Below, piece after piece: positions 39,768 to 51,014 of a stretch of DNA of 64,000 bases. The notes under the pieces were generated by a model. The model ran no database searches and was not told the DNA's origin. It saw nothing but the letters and a program-made list of their open reading frames with translations. How positions within the stretch are numbered: position 1 is the first letter of the stretch; each line of letters opens with the position of its first letter. Location of the stretch: positions 2,851,568 to 2,915,567 of the forward strand of contig CM074807.1 in NCBI GenBank assembly GCA_037447605.1, read 5' to 3'. The DNA comes from Zygnema circumcarinatum. Lineage: Eukaryota; Streptophyta; Zygnematophyceae; Zygnematales; Zygnemataceae. Made by a program: the position numbers and the translations under genes.

Positions 39768-41050
39768 CTATGCAGCTGCGCCGTTCGCCGTTGCTCCTTT
39801 GAGCAGGACCTCCTCCATGATGTCTTTGCCAGTGAGGAAGGGCACACCGTTGGCCTCCGCCCACTCTTTAGCCCGAAGCGGCGGCAGCGCCCCGTCGTCC
39901 TCCCCCTCGTTGCAGAGCATCACGCAGCCCACCTGCACGACATGCGCCTCTCTCCCTTCACATACGGACAACTCATCTTCCCAGAACCCGACGGGGTTCA
40001 TCCAGAATAAGACCATCCTACGTCGAATGGTGACAGCCTAGTGAAATTAATTCTAGGAAGCACGAGGCTACTAGCAAACCTTTCTTAATTGGACACAGGA
40101 AGCTTGTCAAGTTCACTGCTTGATGTCCAGGTTCATTTTCTCAGCTACAAATGTCCTCCTTTAAAGATTGCCATCAATGCCAAGCAAGTTGCGAAATGCA
40201 GGATTCGAACTCGGGACAGCAGGATCTGGGAGCAACACCTCTCAACAGCACCCTACAAAGGGGCACTATCCCACAGACATCGGCTTCATGGTTTACGTTC
40301 TGTGTTTCCCCCACTCGCTCCCCTGCATGCAAAACCCTCGACCTTTCTGACAGTGACTCCCCACTAACTCCGCCAAATGCACTTCCCATCCACTTTCATC
40401 GACAGCCTCCAGCCTCTGACGCCTATTCCCAAAGCCCTCAACGCTGCAGAACGGGCTCTCACCATAATGGGAGTGATTCCCGCATAGCGCGCCAGCGCAA
40501 CCGAGAGCTCCGTGTGGCCGCGCCGCGCAGCCAGCCCGTCCTTGTTCTCTATGCACAGGAAGACATGGCCGGGGCAGTGAAACTCTTCTCCCAGCAGCTC
40601 CGCCGCCCGCTCCACCGAGGCGGGGGGATCGCAGCGGCTGACCTCCTCCCAGAGCTCCGCGAAGCGGCGGCAGGTCACGCTCCGCTGGTCGTCAGGCGCG
40701 CCCGTGCGCGTCTCGCGGTGGTCAAGGCTCAGCCCCACAGAGCACGCGCCCTGGCAGGCGCCCTCGGCCTTCTTCTGGAGGCCCCCCAGAGAGGGGAAGG
40801 CGGCGGCGGCCCCGCGCAGGACCTCCCCCGCAAAGGGTAGCCCGAAGGCGCGGGCGACGCCGCTGGCAGTGGCGATGTAGAGCTCGCCGCCGGCCTGCGT
40901 GCGGAGGAGGCGGAGGCGGCGCGCGGAGAGGAAGGCGGCGGGGAAGAAGAGGTCCGTCTCCGCCTCGCGCGACTCGTCGTCGAGGATGGCCACGCACTCC
41001 CCAAGCCGCAGCCGCGCCACGGCCGCCGCCATGTCTGGGGAGGGCGCCAT
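39768..41050 (-). CDS. ribB: 3,4-dihydroxy-2-butanone 4-phosphate synthase, monofunctional, archaeal-like
   Basis: Converts ribulose 5-phosphate to DHBP plus formate for riboflavin synthesis (EC 4.1.99.12). Two exons: 41050-40463 (196 codons, GTGAGA donor) and 39932-39768 (54 codons plus stop), 250 aa. The acidic metal/substrate loop is present as DDESREAETD (Arg28, Glu29, Glu31, Asp33), followed by LRTQAGGELY, DHRETRTGAPDDQRS, FHCPGHVF, RRGHTELSVALARYAGITPI and a CNEGEDDG version of the CExxxDDG motif. The pattern (DHRETRTG…R, EF-xx-PG, GHTExxVALA) is closer to archaeal RibB than to the plastid bifunctional RIBA of plants. No GTP cyclohydrolase II domain follows and no obvious transit peptide precedes the start, which sits in a GCCATGG context. 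An in-frame upstream Met at 41221 exists but would lie inside the promoter-like element. Confidence 0.85.
40187..40255 (-). repeat. tRNA-like (possibly SINE-derived) sequence in the DHBP synthase intron
   Basis: On the minus strand GAGTTCGAATCC is a close match to the B box of tRNA promoters, preceded about 30-40 bases upstream by TGCTGTTGAGAGGTG, which resembles an A box. The T-arm and acceptor stems do not pair properly, so this is not a functional tRNA. A tRNA-derived SINE or decayed tRNA is the best guess. Confidence 0.3.
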
Positions 41051-41063
41051 GGCGGACAGGCGG

Positions 41064-41106
41064 GAGAGGGAGAGGGAGAGGGAGGGTAAGAGGGAGAGAG
41101 GGAAGT
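41064..41106 (+). repeat. GGGAGA purine tract at the 5' end of the DHBP synthase gene
   Basis: GGGAGAGGGAGAGGGAGAGG-type run; on the coding (minus) strand it is CTCTCC. It lies just upstream of the start codon, probably in the 5' UTR. Confidence 0.6.
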
Positions 41107-41210
41107 GGGAAGGAGGGCCTCTGCGGCCGCCGCCAGCACTGCGCTGTACTGTCCGTACGGTGGGAGATTGCGCGCCACGTGGCACGCTATCCGCTATCTT
41201 AGGGACATTA

Positions 41211-41331
41211 CCGTACACCATTACGATATCGTATTGTATCGGGCGTGGTCAATATCGGGCGGTCGCGGCGGGCCGTGGAAGGCGAGGGGAGCGGGTTGGT
41301 CGATACGATATCGTCAACATCGTAAAACCGG
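41211..41331 (-). promoter_or_regulatory. GATATCG-rich palindromic element upstream of DHBP synthase (copy B)
   Basis: Read in the gene's direction it contains CCCGATATTGACCACGCCCG, a short AT step, then CGATATCGTAATGGTGTACG. This follows copy A (19859-19943) in the same order. A second CGATACGATATCG lies at 41300-41313. It stands 160-280 bp upstream of the start codon. Just beyond, GTACGG and GTACAC cores also occur near 41155 and 41212. Confidence 0.5.
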
Positions 41332-41349
41332 ACAGATTGAGGAAAAACA

Positions 41350-42450
41350 AATTAAACATTTCGGCTTCTCAAAAAAAAAAAACAAATTCAAAACCAGTTT
41401 TTCAAAAAAAAACCCTATATTTGTCAACGGGATTCATTTTGAGAAATGAGAAATGAATTCCTAATTTTTTTCTCTTGTAATTTTATGGAGAATCAATTGA
41501 ACGGTGAACGATTAATTATCGTTCGTGTTCGATTTGAGTTTTCCCTGGGTCCACCGAGCAACAATGAGATTTTAGCGGATCGCAAAGCGGGTGGACCCGG
41601 AGGTTTGTACAGAGATTGTTGATCGGCTCACGGGAAGAGTCGTACGGCAAAACTGGGGGCCCAGGTTAACCAGATTCCTCGAATCGTACGAAACCAACGT
41701 GGCAAAAAGTGGAATCCACACGTGCGATCAAACCAATTGAGTCTTTGAACTTTTCTTTTTGAACTTTTTCGCTTTCTTAAATCGAAAAAGTTTCGACCTC
41801 GAGTGTTCAAAGTTCAACCCTATTATTCAATAAGAAGAATGAGAATTGAGAAATTAAGTAAACTCGTTTCACAATTTCTCAACCTGTTCGGTTTTACGGG
41901 TACATAAAACATAACCGTTGGCAGGGTTCGCTTCTTCTTCCTCTTGTGGGTGCGCTCGGAGGGGGATGGCTAAAGGACTAAAGGCCCACCACCGTTTCTG
42001 GCACGAAGCCAACAACAACAACAACAACAACAACAAACAACGCACATTATTCTGTTTGCAACAGAGCAATGTGTGCCCCTGCGCTGAAAGAACACACATT
42101 GCACCCATCGGCGTTTCATTGACCCGTGTTTTATAGTGTTTAGTGTTTTGTGTTGTCTTTGGTACCCGACCAAAGTGGTTCCAAAAGACAGGAATCAGCG
42201 CCACATATGAACGTGAAGGCAGACAGACTCGAGTTGTGCTTGCACTGTGGCCTTAGCCTTCACGGCTTCACCAACGGTTGGTTTCCTCCACCAACTTCAC
42301 AGCCTGGTCGCCTCCGTTCGGTCCCTCACATCCCACACAAGGCCGAAGCACTGCAGTATGCCGCAGATAGAGACACAGGACTACAAGTCATTGCTCAGGA
42401 TCGACGGATTATAAGAAGATTGATCATCAGCTGGTAGCCGGACCTTCCTT
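41350..42450. other. AT-rich intergenic DNA with several inverted repeats, possible transposon remnant
   Basis: No coding frame with a domain. Visible structure: a GGGTCCACC (41547-41555) / GGTGGACCC (41590-41598) stem, an AACTTTTTCG (41762-41771) / CGAAAAAGTT (41783-41792) hairpin with an 11-base loop, nearby TTTGAAC/GTTCAAA arms, and CTTTGG/CCAAAG around 42158-42177. Composition is lower in GC than the flanking genes. Confidence 0.4.
42011..42040. repeat. AAC trinucleotide microsatellite
   Basis: About ten AAC units, ending in CAAACAA. Confidence 0.85.
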
Positions 42451-42751
42451 TTCAAAAAAAACCTGTGGTGTGACGTACAACAACAAAAAGGAGCCGCCAG
42501 TTGGCCTGACACGAAGGCCATCTGACTACGCGCTGCTCCTGCCGACTACCAAAATTGGTGTCCGAAATTCGTTAACTGCCGCGCCCTGGCTCTGAACAGC
42601 GCAAGCCTGCTCATCTGCTTCTCTCCTAGACTATGTACAAATCTGTGGTTCCGCCGTCTCTGCAGACTCCTAGTAGAAACTCGCTCCTTATTTGGACTAT
42701 AAAGACATGAATGAATCCCTACTTGAGCAGTTGACATCTATTTGGTGTGGT

Positions 42752-42807
42752 GGGGGAGGGAGGGAGGGAGGGGGTGGGAGGGAGGGAGGGAGGCCGGGGG
42801 GGGGAGG
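42752..42807 (+). repeat. G-rich tract able to form G-quadruplexes, downstream of the kinesin gene
   Basis: More than eight runs of three or more G separated by single A or T (GGGAGGGAGGG units), beginning about 170 bp past the kinesin stop codon, on the strand opposite to the kinesin coding strand. Confidence 0.7.
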
Positions 42808-42976
42808 TCGCTGTGAGCCATGCTGCTCGCATTCTTAGATCCTGCCTGCCGTGCTAGTCACGGCCTGTACATGGCTCACACTCGATTCGCCCCCCCCTTA
42901 TTTACACCTGCCTGCAGGTAGCTCCTAGGCTCTAAAAATAAGGGGAGGGAATAATTAGTGGAGTGGAGCATGCCGG

Positions 42977-45900
42977 TCACAACAGAGTCATCCCCAAATT
43001 CTTCCACAGCCATTTCTTGTCAGCTGAAGGGGGCATGAACTGCAGAGCGAGCAGCTCCTTGGCTGCCACCCCATGCTCTGGAAAACGCATTATGAGACCC
43101 ACGAGGTGGGCACTAGCCTCCACGTGGCCCATGTCTCGGGGTTGTGTCCAGACCATGGCTGCCAGTTGCAGCTTCCGCTGCTTAGAACTCCGCTCTATCC
43201 TCCACTGTTCAAAAAGTTTCTCTCTCTCTTCCAACGTGAATCTCGCCCGCAATCTCCTCGCAATGAGATCTCGCTCACGCTGCAGAGCTTTCTCCCTGCA
43301 CGCAAATTTATCCGACGAGTTAAAAAGGAGCAGCTCCTCTTCTGGGAACTGCCTGCACTCACTCCACTACTCCCATATTGTGGAATATGAAAATCGACCC
43401 AACACGAGGACCTCTCACCTTCGTGCCATGGACTGCTCGCCATCGTCCATGCGGCTCTGCTCACACATCCACACCATCCTCCGCTGCTCCACTTCGAGGT
43501 ATATCGAGTCACTGGGTTCTCCGGTGATGAGAAGATAGAACTGCGTGCGGTGCACAAGGGAAACATGGCTGCGCTGCCATAGCTCTGTTATAGAGAGCAT
43601 TTCACGTTCAAAACGAACAGGCCACAGGCGGAGGGAGCTTGTGGAGTGCAGACCTCCACTCCCGCCATCACTTTGCTCATCGTCATCGTAAGGTATATGG
43701 CGTTGGCCTTCCATTTCCAGCACCTGAACCACCATTAAATCACGGCAGGTAAGGAGCTACAGATTAGTAAAGCTCTACAATACCTGAGCTGCTAAAGATA
43801 CTCTACAGTTACGTACACACACACAGCAGGAATGGCCGATCCATGCAACAAGGCCTGGCAGAGCCTCAGACAGTGAAAGCTCACCTTCTCAATGAGAACG
43901 TGCTTGTGATGGTCAAGCTTAGCAATACGTTCCTTCAGCTGCTGCACATAACTTCTTAGGCTCCGAATATTCTCCTGCGCCGCCTGCTTAAAGAGAAGCT
44001 GCAGACGTCTGTCTCCCTTAGACCCTGCAAGCCACTCTTTTGCTTCCATGCCTCCAATTTCCATCTCTGCTGGCCCACCTGTCGGTGCCCTCTCGTCCAA
44101 AACCGATACGTTTTCCTCATTGGTTTCCCTAAGAACAGCAGAGCTGTTCACAGGTGACTTGTGCGAACCGATGTTGGGTAGAATGGCGTTCCCAGTGGAC
44201 ACCTTAATGTCTACAAGTGCTTTACGCCCTTCCCCAGCATCCTCCGCCTCGCAGAATTTGTCCAGAGATTGCTGCACTCTTTCCAACTCTTCTTCTAGCC
44301 GCGCAAAAGTCTCCTTCTCCTTATCATCCCTCAGTCGTGAGAGCTCCCGCAGACTCACCACAATGTTGTCTTTGCTTCCCTCTGTGCTCACACTCTTGTC
44401 CCCACTAACTTCATCTTGCCCAAGAAGCTCCGCACCTCCCTCAGGGCTGCGAGCCAACTGAATGAGCCGAACTTCAGCCTGTAATCTCCCTCTCCCCAAC
44501 TCCAAACACATCAGCCGTTGCTTTGTTACACACGACATATTCTGAAACTTGTCCACTCCGAAAGATGGACATCATGGAGGATGGCACCTTCCTTAGCAAC
44601 TATGAATTGCATATCTGCGTTTGAATACCAGGGTGGTAAAGGCAGGTGATGTATCACACCTGTAGCTGCGCCAGTGTTTCTGCATTGCCTTGATTCATGC
44701 CCTGCTGAGCCATTCGTAGGCAATGCATTTCCTTCATGAGAGCCTCCATCGCCCGTCCAGCATCTTCCACAATCTCATCATTCATTGTGGCAAGCTTTCG
44801 CACCTCACTCTGAATGCGCGTTTGGAGTCTCCTAATCCTGCCCTCATTCCCTCTCATAACAAAAGTCAGCCAGCTGCAAAAACATCATCCTTTACAGCAT
44901 CAAGAAACAACAACTTCTTATCGCATACTTGCAAGTCAAGCCCCCTTTCCGTCCCCGAAACCAAGCTATTACCTGTGCCTTTCCCGAGCACCCTCCCCTT
45001 GGAGCCAACTCTCTGAGGGTCCAATTCGTGCACTGCTCGCTTCAAGCAGCCCTCCCATGCTGCCTGAAGAGAGGGGACTCTCATGCGATGCCGAAGGGGA
45101 CCTCTTCTTTGCATTGCGGAAGCTCGCTCCTTGACGCATGAATCTCTGCAGGCTTGGCTGCCGAATGTCCTTTGTTGCATCGCGTCCCTGAGCATCCCCA
45201 CAGCGAGCAACCTCCTCTCAACATTGCATATATAGACTCCGTAAGCAATTCCAGGATCCTTGACTTAGAGAATTTGGCTAGACATGCAGCATTCAATATT
45301 GTGAAGTTTCAGGAACAGATCTTCACGAAATAGGCGGCCATTCGAGGGAGACAACAGCCTAAATTGGCTTGCAATAAATGAATGGGTCTTTGCAGGTCCA
45401 CTCACAGCAAGCTTCAATTCCGCTTTGCTCAGAGCATTAGTGACTTCCTGCAATCGGACTTGGGCCACATTCCGCTGCCGTGACAGCTCCGCATTCTCAG
45501 CCTCCAGCTGCCAACGAGAGGAGACACAAGCAAAAATAAGCATATCAGCAGGACAACTCTCTGCAGGCATAAACAGGTCATGGTCTTCTTAAGGAAATTA
45601 CATTTTCGGACGCCATAAGGACTGAGAGTCCAACGACATTGCACACACAAATACACTTTCATGCAGCATCTCTCAACTGCACGCTTGCAAACGTCGTCTT
45701 TTACGAATGTCCAAGGTCCATTCCTTCCTCCACCGTTTTCAGTCTTTCCTTCCTTCCAATGCCAACATAAAAGAGATATTTTCACTTAAAACTGCACCTT
45801 TTGCACTAGTAGCCGTTGTGCCTGAAAATCTGCCATTGAAGGAGCTGTCAGCAGTTCTGCTTGCAAGCGGGCTACTTCCCTCTCCAGCTGTTTCACCAGC

Positions 45901-48900
45901 ACCTTGTCCGACATCATCTGCATGGAGCCGTTTCCCGTTTGACATCATTCCCCAGGTTATCTCCAATATGGATCATACTTCAGAAGCAGAGAACTATCGC
46001 TCGTAACGTGTGACAGATAAAAGCACAAAGCACCATTCCAGACAACCTACCTAAAAGATAACATGAAGTGCAGACACATTAAGGACAGGCTGCACTATAA
46101 AAGCCATAGCAAACCCGGCTATGGCCCCATATAAGCAGGTTAGAAAACTTTGAACTTGAGAGAACGAACCACCTACTCCTGTCACGGTTCATGCAATGTA
46201 TACCTCCCACTCCTGCAATTAGTAATTTGTACTCACCAAATTAACATGTGCTGTGTTGGTGACCTCCTTGGCCCGTGTGGCAAACGAGAGTGTGTTTCGA
46301 GTCTGGTCTACATGCGTTCGAGCAGGGCTAAGGGTACAGATAATGGCGGTTCGGCCGTTTCCTCCCAAAGAGTGGGAGAGGATTCGGGTCAACTTGGAAT
46401 CTCGGTATGGAATATGGCCAGAGCGAGTTTTGTTTCCGCCACTGCATGCAGACACCGACACAACTCCACTGCATTTAAAACCCCTCTCCTTAGCGAGCAC
46501 GGCCTCTTCTCCTACTCAGAAGAGATAAGGACTTCACCTGAGTTTGCGGATGACTGTGCTCAGCGTCAACAAGCTGCGGTTAATGTAAGCTCCCTCCTTT
46601 AGACGGGTTCCCTCTGCTTGCGTTTGCGAAGCTCGCTCTGAGCCAGCAAGGTCCACAAAATTCTGCTCCCACCCTCACCCTAGTCAAGTGTCATAATATT
46701 GTTGCACCAATAGTGCAAGTCGACACGTTTTCGCATACTCAGGCCCACTATTTGTGGCAAGGAAATCAACAGGGAGTGCCGTAGCTTAACAAGAGCAGCA
46801 ACAACGATGCGAGTACAAAGTGAAAGAGCATCTTTTGAGTTATAACTTTTTCAAACGGGCAACAACAAATGCTTCCAACGGAGAGGAGGTTGAAAGCTTG
46901 ATTAGCAGCGAGCACAACTCACGAAACAGTCTCCATGCTTGCCAGATTCTGACAAATGCCAAAAGCAAAGGAAGGAGGAAACCATACCAGAGTAGCTGTG
47001 AGGACCTGCCCACTGAAGCCCTCTAGAGACGACTTCAGACCCGTTGATGGCAAGGGGCAGCTTTCTACTGTCTGCAGGGCCACATTCATTTCCTTGATCA
47101 AAACTAGAATTCCATCATGCATGCATTGCTGTAGGACACTTGTAACCACTCTCCGACCGCACGCAGAATCTCGCTTGCAGTAGGAGAATGATAGTCAGCT
47201 CCCAATGCAACCTGGTTTCCTCGACTTCACTGCATATAGCATTTGTGGGCTTCAGGCCAGCTTTCAACTCTGGTATAGCTAGCACCACTACCTGTTAAGT
47301 CTGTAAAAGTATACGTGATATCCTAGGCTGATGCGTCACAACTAGCAAGAACTGACTTGTTGTCACATCTCCATTTTCTCCAAGCCATTTTGTTTGGTTT
47401 TGTCACAGTGGCTCACTCTCTAAGCTATCCCGCTCCTTTGTGCACATCTGACCATTCGCATTCATCAGCACTAGGTCCCTCGAGATTTATAACTATTATC
47501 ATCCGTAGTCCAAATGTATGACACGGGATACTGCTTCACGTTTCGTACTCCGTGCACTAACTGATAGCATTTGTAACACTCACATGCAACATGTAAGGAA
47601 CAGCTCCCATAATCTACAGAACAGTCGAGACATGCTTGGAAGCAAAAGAACTCTAGACTTAATAAATTGGCCTCCCCCTCATATCCAGTGCATGCAGAGC
47701 AATGACATGATATAGAAAGGATTGGAGAGAGTGCAGAAAGGTGAAGGAACACACCAGTCGCACAATTTGATGCGACCGCGAGCTGAACTCGTTCAGAGTG
47801 GTCTCCCCCACCTGCCGCTGGGCTGCCAAGCCCACCATCATTCAATTCAGTGGATCAGCCACACTTGTCAATGGCATAGTTGTACGGTTGAAGGGAAGCC
47901 ATGCCCAGGAACTGCAATTGTGCGCATCAGTTTTTGGTTCATTTGAAGAGGAGTGGAGCTGAAAGTACACTCGCAATCGGCCAGGATTTGGCGCAGATGC
48001 ATGGACGAACGAACCACCTCCTCAGTGAGTTTTTCAACGACAGTCCCCTTCTGCCAATGCTCCCAAATGTGATACACCAGTGAGATAAAGCTTCCTGAAA
48101 GTTGCTGCAAAGCCATCTTCTTTATTCAGCAAAGCCGGATTTTGGAAAAAGCTGCCTCGGTTCGTGAAGGAGTGTTCGTAATGAGGGAGTATCGGGGACT
48201 GCAACGGGAGTCATTGAGGAATAAAAAAGGGTGTCCCCGCAATTCAGGCAACCAGTGGGATGCTGACAGTGTGCAGGAAAAAGGCAACTAGTAATGCTTA
48301 CATAGGGATCGTCCAGGAGGCGAAGGGCGCCGCTCTCCATATTCAGTAAATCCCGCACAACTTCATTGTAAATCTCCAAAGCTGAGACGCGAATCATGTA
48401 CTCGCGTTGAGGAGTCTGCCATTACCGCAAAAACATATGAGACATGCAAGGCTGCACGAAGCCACAAGTCTAGCTTCTCTAGACCAAGCTATGTGAGATT
48501 ATTCAGTCTCTCGGAAAAAAAGGGATATGATCTTAGAACCAGGACTCCAACGGCATGAAGAACAAAAGGAACGAAGTACGTCGTCGGCAAGCAGTTACGC
48601 CCTTCGAGACACTGCAGGGGACTGTTACACTACTCTTGGATATGACGATTCATGCCAGTGACTACATGGAAAAAATAAAGGTGTTTTAAATTCTGAGAAG
48701 ATACACGAAAAACTTCAAAGGAGGTACGTGTTTGCATAAACAACAGCAAACAGATGGAAAACATTGCCCTGTGGGGAAGGCCCCCTACTCAAAAGAGAGT
48801 ATGAGCTTAGTCCAATTAAAGATAAGGATTGCAGGTAAGCTCACTATTGCTGTGGGAAAGAGGAATCACTAAAGGTTTTGAGGGAAGTGTTTGGTCTATC

Positions 48901-50412
48901 CAAGCTGTGAACAAAAGAAAGTGAGCCAATCCAAACCCATGAAAATAGCCGGAATAACTGCTCTTAAACAAGAAAGGTCACTACTTAAACCATGAAAAAG
49001 AACAATGCTGAAGTATGCTGGAGGAGGAAATCTGTATATAGAAAAAGGGCTTGATCCTTCACAAACGCATCAACTCAACCTTCAATTGACTGTAAGAGAG
49101 TGCATTCTTGCTCACATTTTGAATGTGCTCGAAGATGTCGAGGGTGGCAAGCTCTGTTACTGCCTTCATTGTGTGTGTCTTACCACTGCTCGTCATTCCA
49201 TATGCAAAGATGGATGCTGCAGCAGTCATACATGAATCATGAGCTCCTGCACTCATACGTCCTTCTGTGCATGCAGATAGCTTTACATGCTTTAAGCATA
49301 TCACCAATATTGGAGTCGGAGCAAGCTGTGCATACCGTTCACTCCGGCAAGTGCAGACAAAACAACATCCTGGGCGCCTTCTGCGTAAACCTGCTGGGAC
49401 TCGCATGTAGGACCAAAAACTCGATCTGCTCAACAATCAGCGCTCCCAGTGTCATACACTCATAGCCTGGGGCCCTGCCAGAGATAATTGAATTGGGTGG
49501 TCTTTTTTTGCAGATTTTTGAAGGTGTGTTGTGCTATACCAACAATTTGCAACCCCTTTCAGACTAAATTGAAGTTTAAAAATTACACATGAAAGGGACT
49601 GGCTGGCTGTGAAGCCCACATGGAAGAATGCCTCCAAGATATCCAGACGCCTACAGTAGCGGCAAACGAAACCCTAAGTGCAGTTTGAGACTCATTATTT
49701 GCCACGATGCAAAAGAGAACCTGGCAATGCCCTAACTGAAAAGGAACAAAGCAACCTACGACAGCTATAGTTGCAGGAAAGGATGCAAAAGAGCTGTGAG
49801 CATACCAAAATGGTATGCAGCGGGATACGGGCTGCGTTCAGGCAAAGCCTCCATAAAACGGAGAGTATGTTTATCTGGACACTGCCACACACCGACGTCA
49901 CGCAGGGCCAGCTCCTTCTCGCTTAGAGGGCGGACCCTAACTGTGACAAAGATCTTCTCCTCACCGCCGCTTCCACCCCCTCTCTCGATGTTATCTGCCA
50001 TGGTCTTTCCAGGCTTCTGCCGGGGGCTAACGCTACGTTTATTTGTAGCAGACATATGCCCTAAAGCACGCACGGACCGCTGCTGTTTGGGCGTACTATG
50101 GGGGGCAGGAGACATCCATTCTGGTGCTTCCCCGTCCAGCGGTCCCTTCATTGCCGCCTCGCTAATTGCAAAGGCATCGAATCGCCTTGAATTCGACTGC
50201 TTGTCGTCGTTTTTAACAGGCGAACGCTCACTGAAGGGACTCACCGCGTAGGGCTCATTGTTTGCGTGAGGAGTGATCAACGGAGAAGTGGCAGTCGGAG
50301 TCATGTACGGAGTATCTACAGGCTCCGCAGGCTCATCCGACGGCCATGGCCTGTAACGAGAAGAGGTAGGAGAGTAGAAAGTGGGTGCAGGAGTTGGTCC
50401 GCGTGCAGCCAT
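42977..50412 (-). CDS. Kinesin-7, NACK type (cytokinesis/phragmoplast motor)
   Basis: Start Met at 50412 (GCCATGG context); exon 1 ends at 49806 (about 202 aa), exon 2 is 49425-49336, exon 3 is 49216-49116, with more exons down to the stop at 42977. After a ~150-residue Ser/Pro-rich head the motor begins [18 protein letters not shown]. Then [18 protein letters not shown]-loop [64 protein letters not shown] (switch I), [13 protein letters not shown] (switch II, about 46.66 kb), [14 protein letters not shown] and [15 protein letters not shown]. The neck [20 protein letters not shown] follows, then coiled coil (43.8-45.6 kb). The C-terminal plant domain is [34 protein letters not shown] and [13 protein letters not shown] to the stop, as in NACK1/NACK2, which activate a MAPK cascade at the phragmoplast. 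The P-loop has Met where most kinesins have Gln. Some splice sites (48.0-47.8 kb) were not resolved. Confidence 0.93.
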
Positions 50413-50630
50413 GGCTTGCGCTTCCAGGACTCCGCGAGTGCAAGGCGCCTGCGCTGGCGGCAGCCCTGCTGCATCGCTCCTTCCTTCCGTCCTTACTTCC
50501 CTCCCTCCTTCCTGCTGCCTCCTTGCCTTTCGCCTGCTGGGCAGGCGGGCGGGCGGCCCGCGCAGAGCCAGAGCCAGACCCAGAGCCAGCCCCCGCTCCC
50601 TCCACCCACCGTGCCATGCCATGCCATGCC
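49914..50630 (-). repeat. Inverted repeat, left arm (kinesin leader plus most of kinesin exon 1)
   Basis: The reverse complement of this arm matches 51015-51725. The non-coding part next to the centre (about 210 bases before the start codons) shows one difference that I could find (GCAAGCG versus GCAGGCG). Within the coding exon substitutions are more frequent (roughly one in twenty), and they are densest in the last ~50 bases. The arm ends inside kinesin exon 1, about 108 bases before its donor. Confidence 0.95.
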
Positions 50631-50850
50631 ATGCCATCCCATGCCACGCCATGCCATTCCATGCCATGCCATGCCATGCCATGCCATCCCATGCCATGCC
50701 ATGCCATCCCATGCCATGCCATGCCATGCCATCCCATGCCACGCCATGCCATGCCATCCCATGCCACGCCATGCCATGCCATCCCATGCCACGCCATGCC
50801 ATGCCATCCCATGCCACTCCATGCCATGCCATCCCATGCCACACCATCCC
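50612..50850. repeat. CCATG/CCATCC pentamer array beside the kinesin start
   Basis: About 240 bp of CCATG, CCATC and CCACG pentamers. On the minus strand (kinesin direction) it reads ATGGC/ATGGG and supplies dozens of ATGs. A shorter diverged relative, about 65 bp, lies at 50961-51026 in the opposite orientation. The frame entering the kinesin start is open through the whole array. Confidence 0.95.
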
Positions 50851-50960
50851 AAGGCGTGCCGTGGCGTGTGCGCGCGCTATGCATGTGCCACCTTGACTAT
50901 GACCATGACCATGTACATTGCGACCTGAGGCCCGGCGGGCCCATGGAGCCATGAGTGACG
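50851..50960. promoter_or_regulatory. Centre of the inverted duplication; candidate shared bidirectional promoter
   Basis: About 110 bp of unduplicated spacer between the two oppositely oriented CCATG/GGCATGG tracts, flanked by head-to-head genes. It contains GCGCGCGCTATGCATG and a TGACTATGACCATGACCATG stretch. No TATA box or mitosis-specific activator core was seen. The promoter role is inferred from position. Confidence 0.3.
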
Positions 50961-51014
50961 CATGGCATGGCGTGGCATGGGATGGCATGAGATGGCATGG
51001 GATGGCATGAGATG

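Noticed and set aside
40187-40255. Functional tRNA gene on the minus strand
   Set aside because: T-stem and acceptor stem do not pair; only the promoter-box resemblance remains.
50266-50954. Plus-strand frames of 170-220 residues rich in Cys-His-Ala-Met over the pentamer array
   Set aside because: Pure translations of CCATG repeats and the antisense of the kinesin exon.
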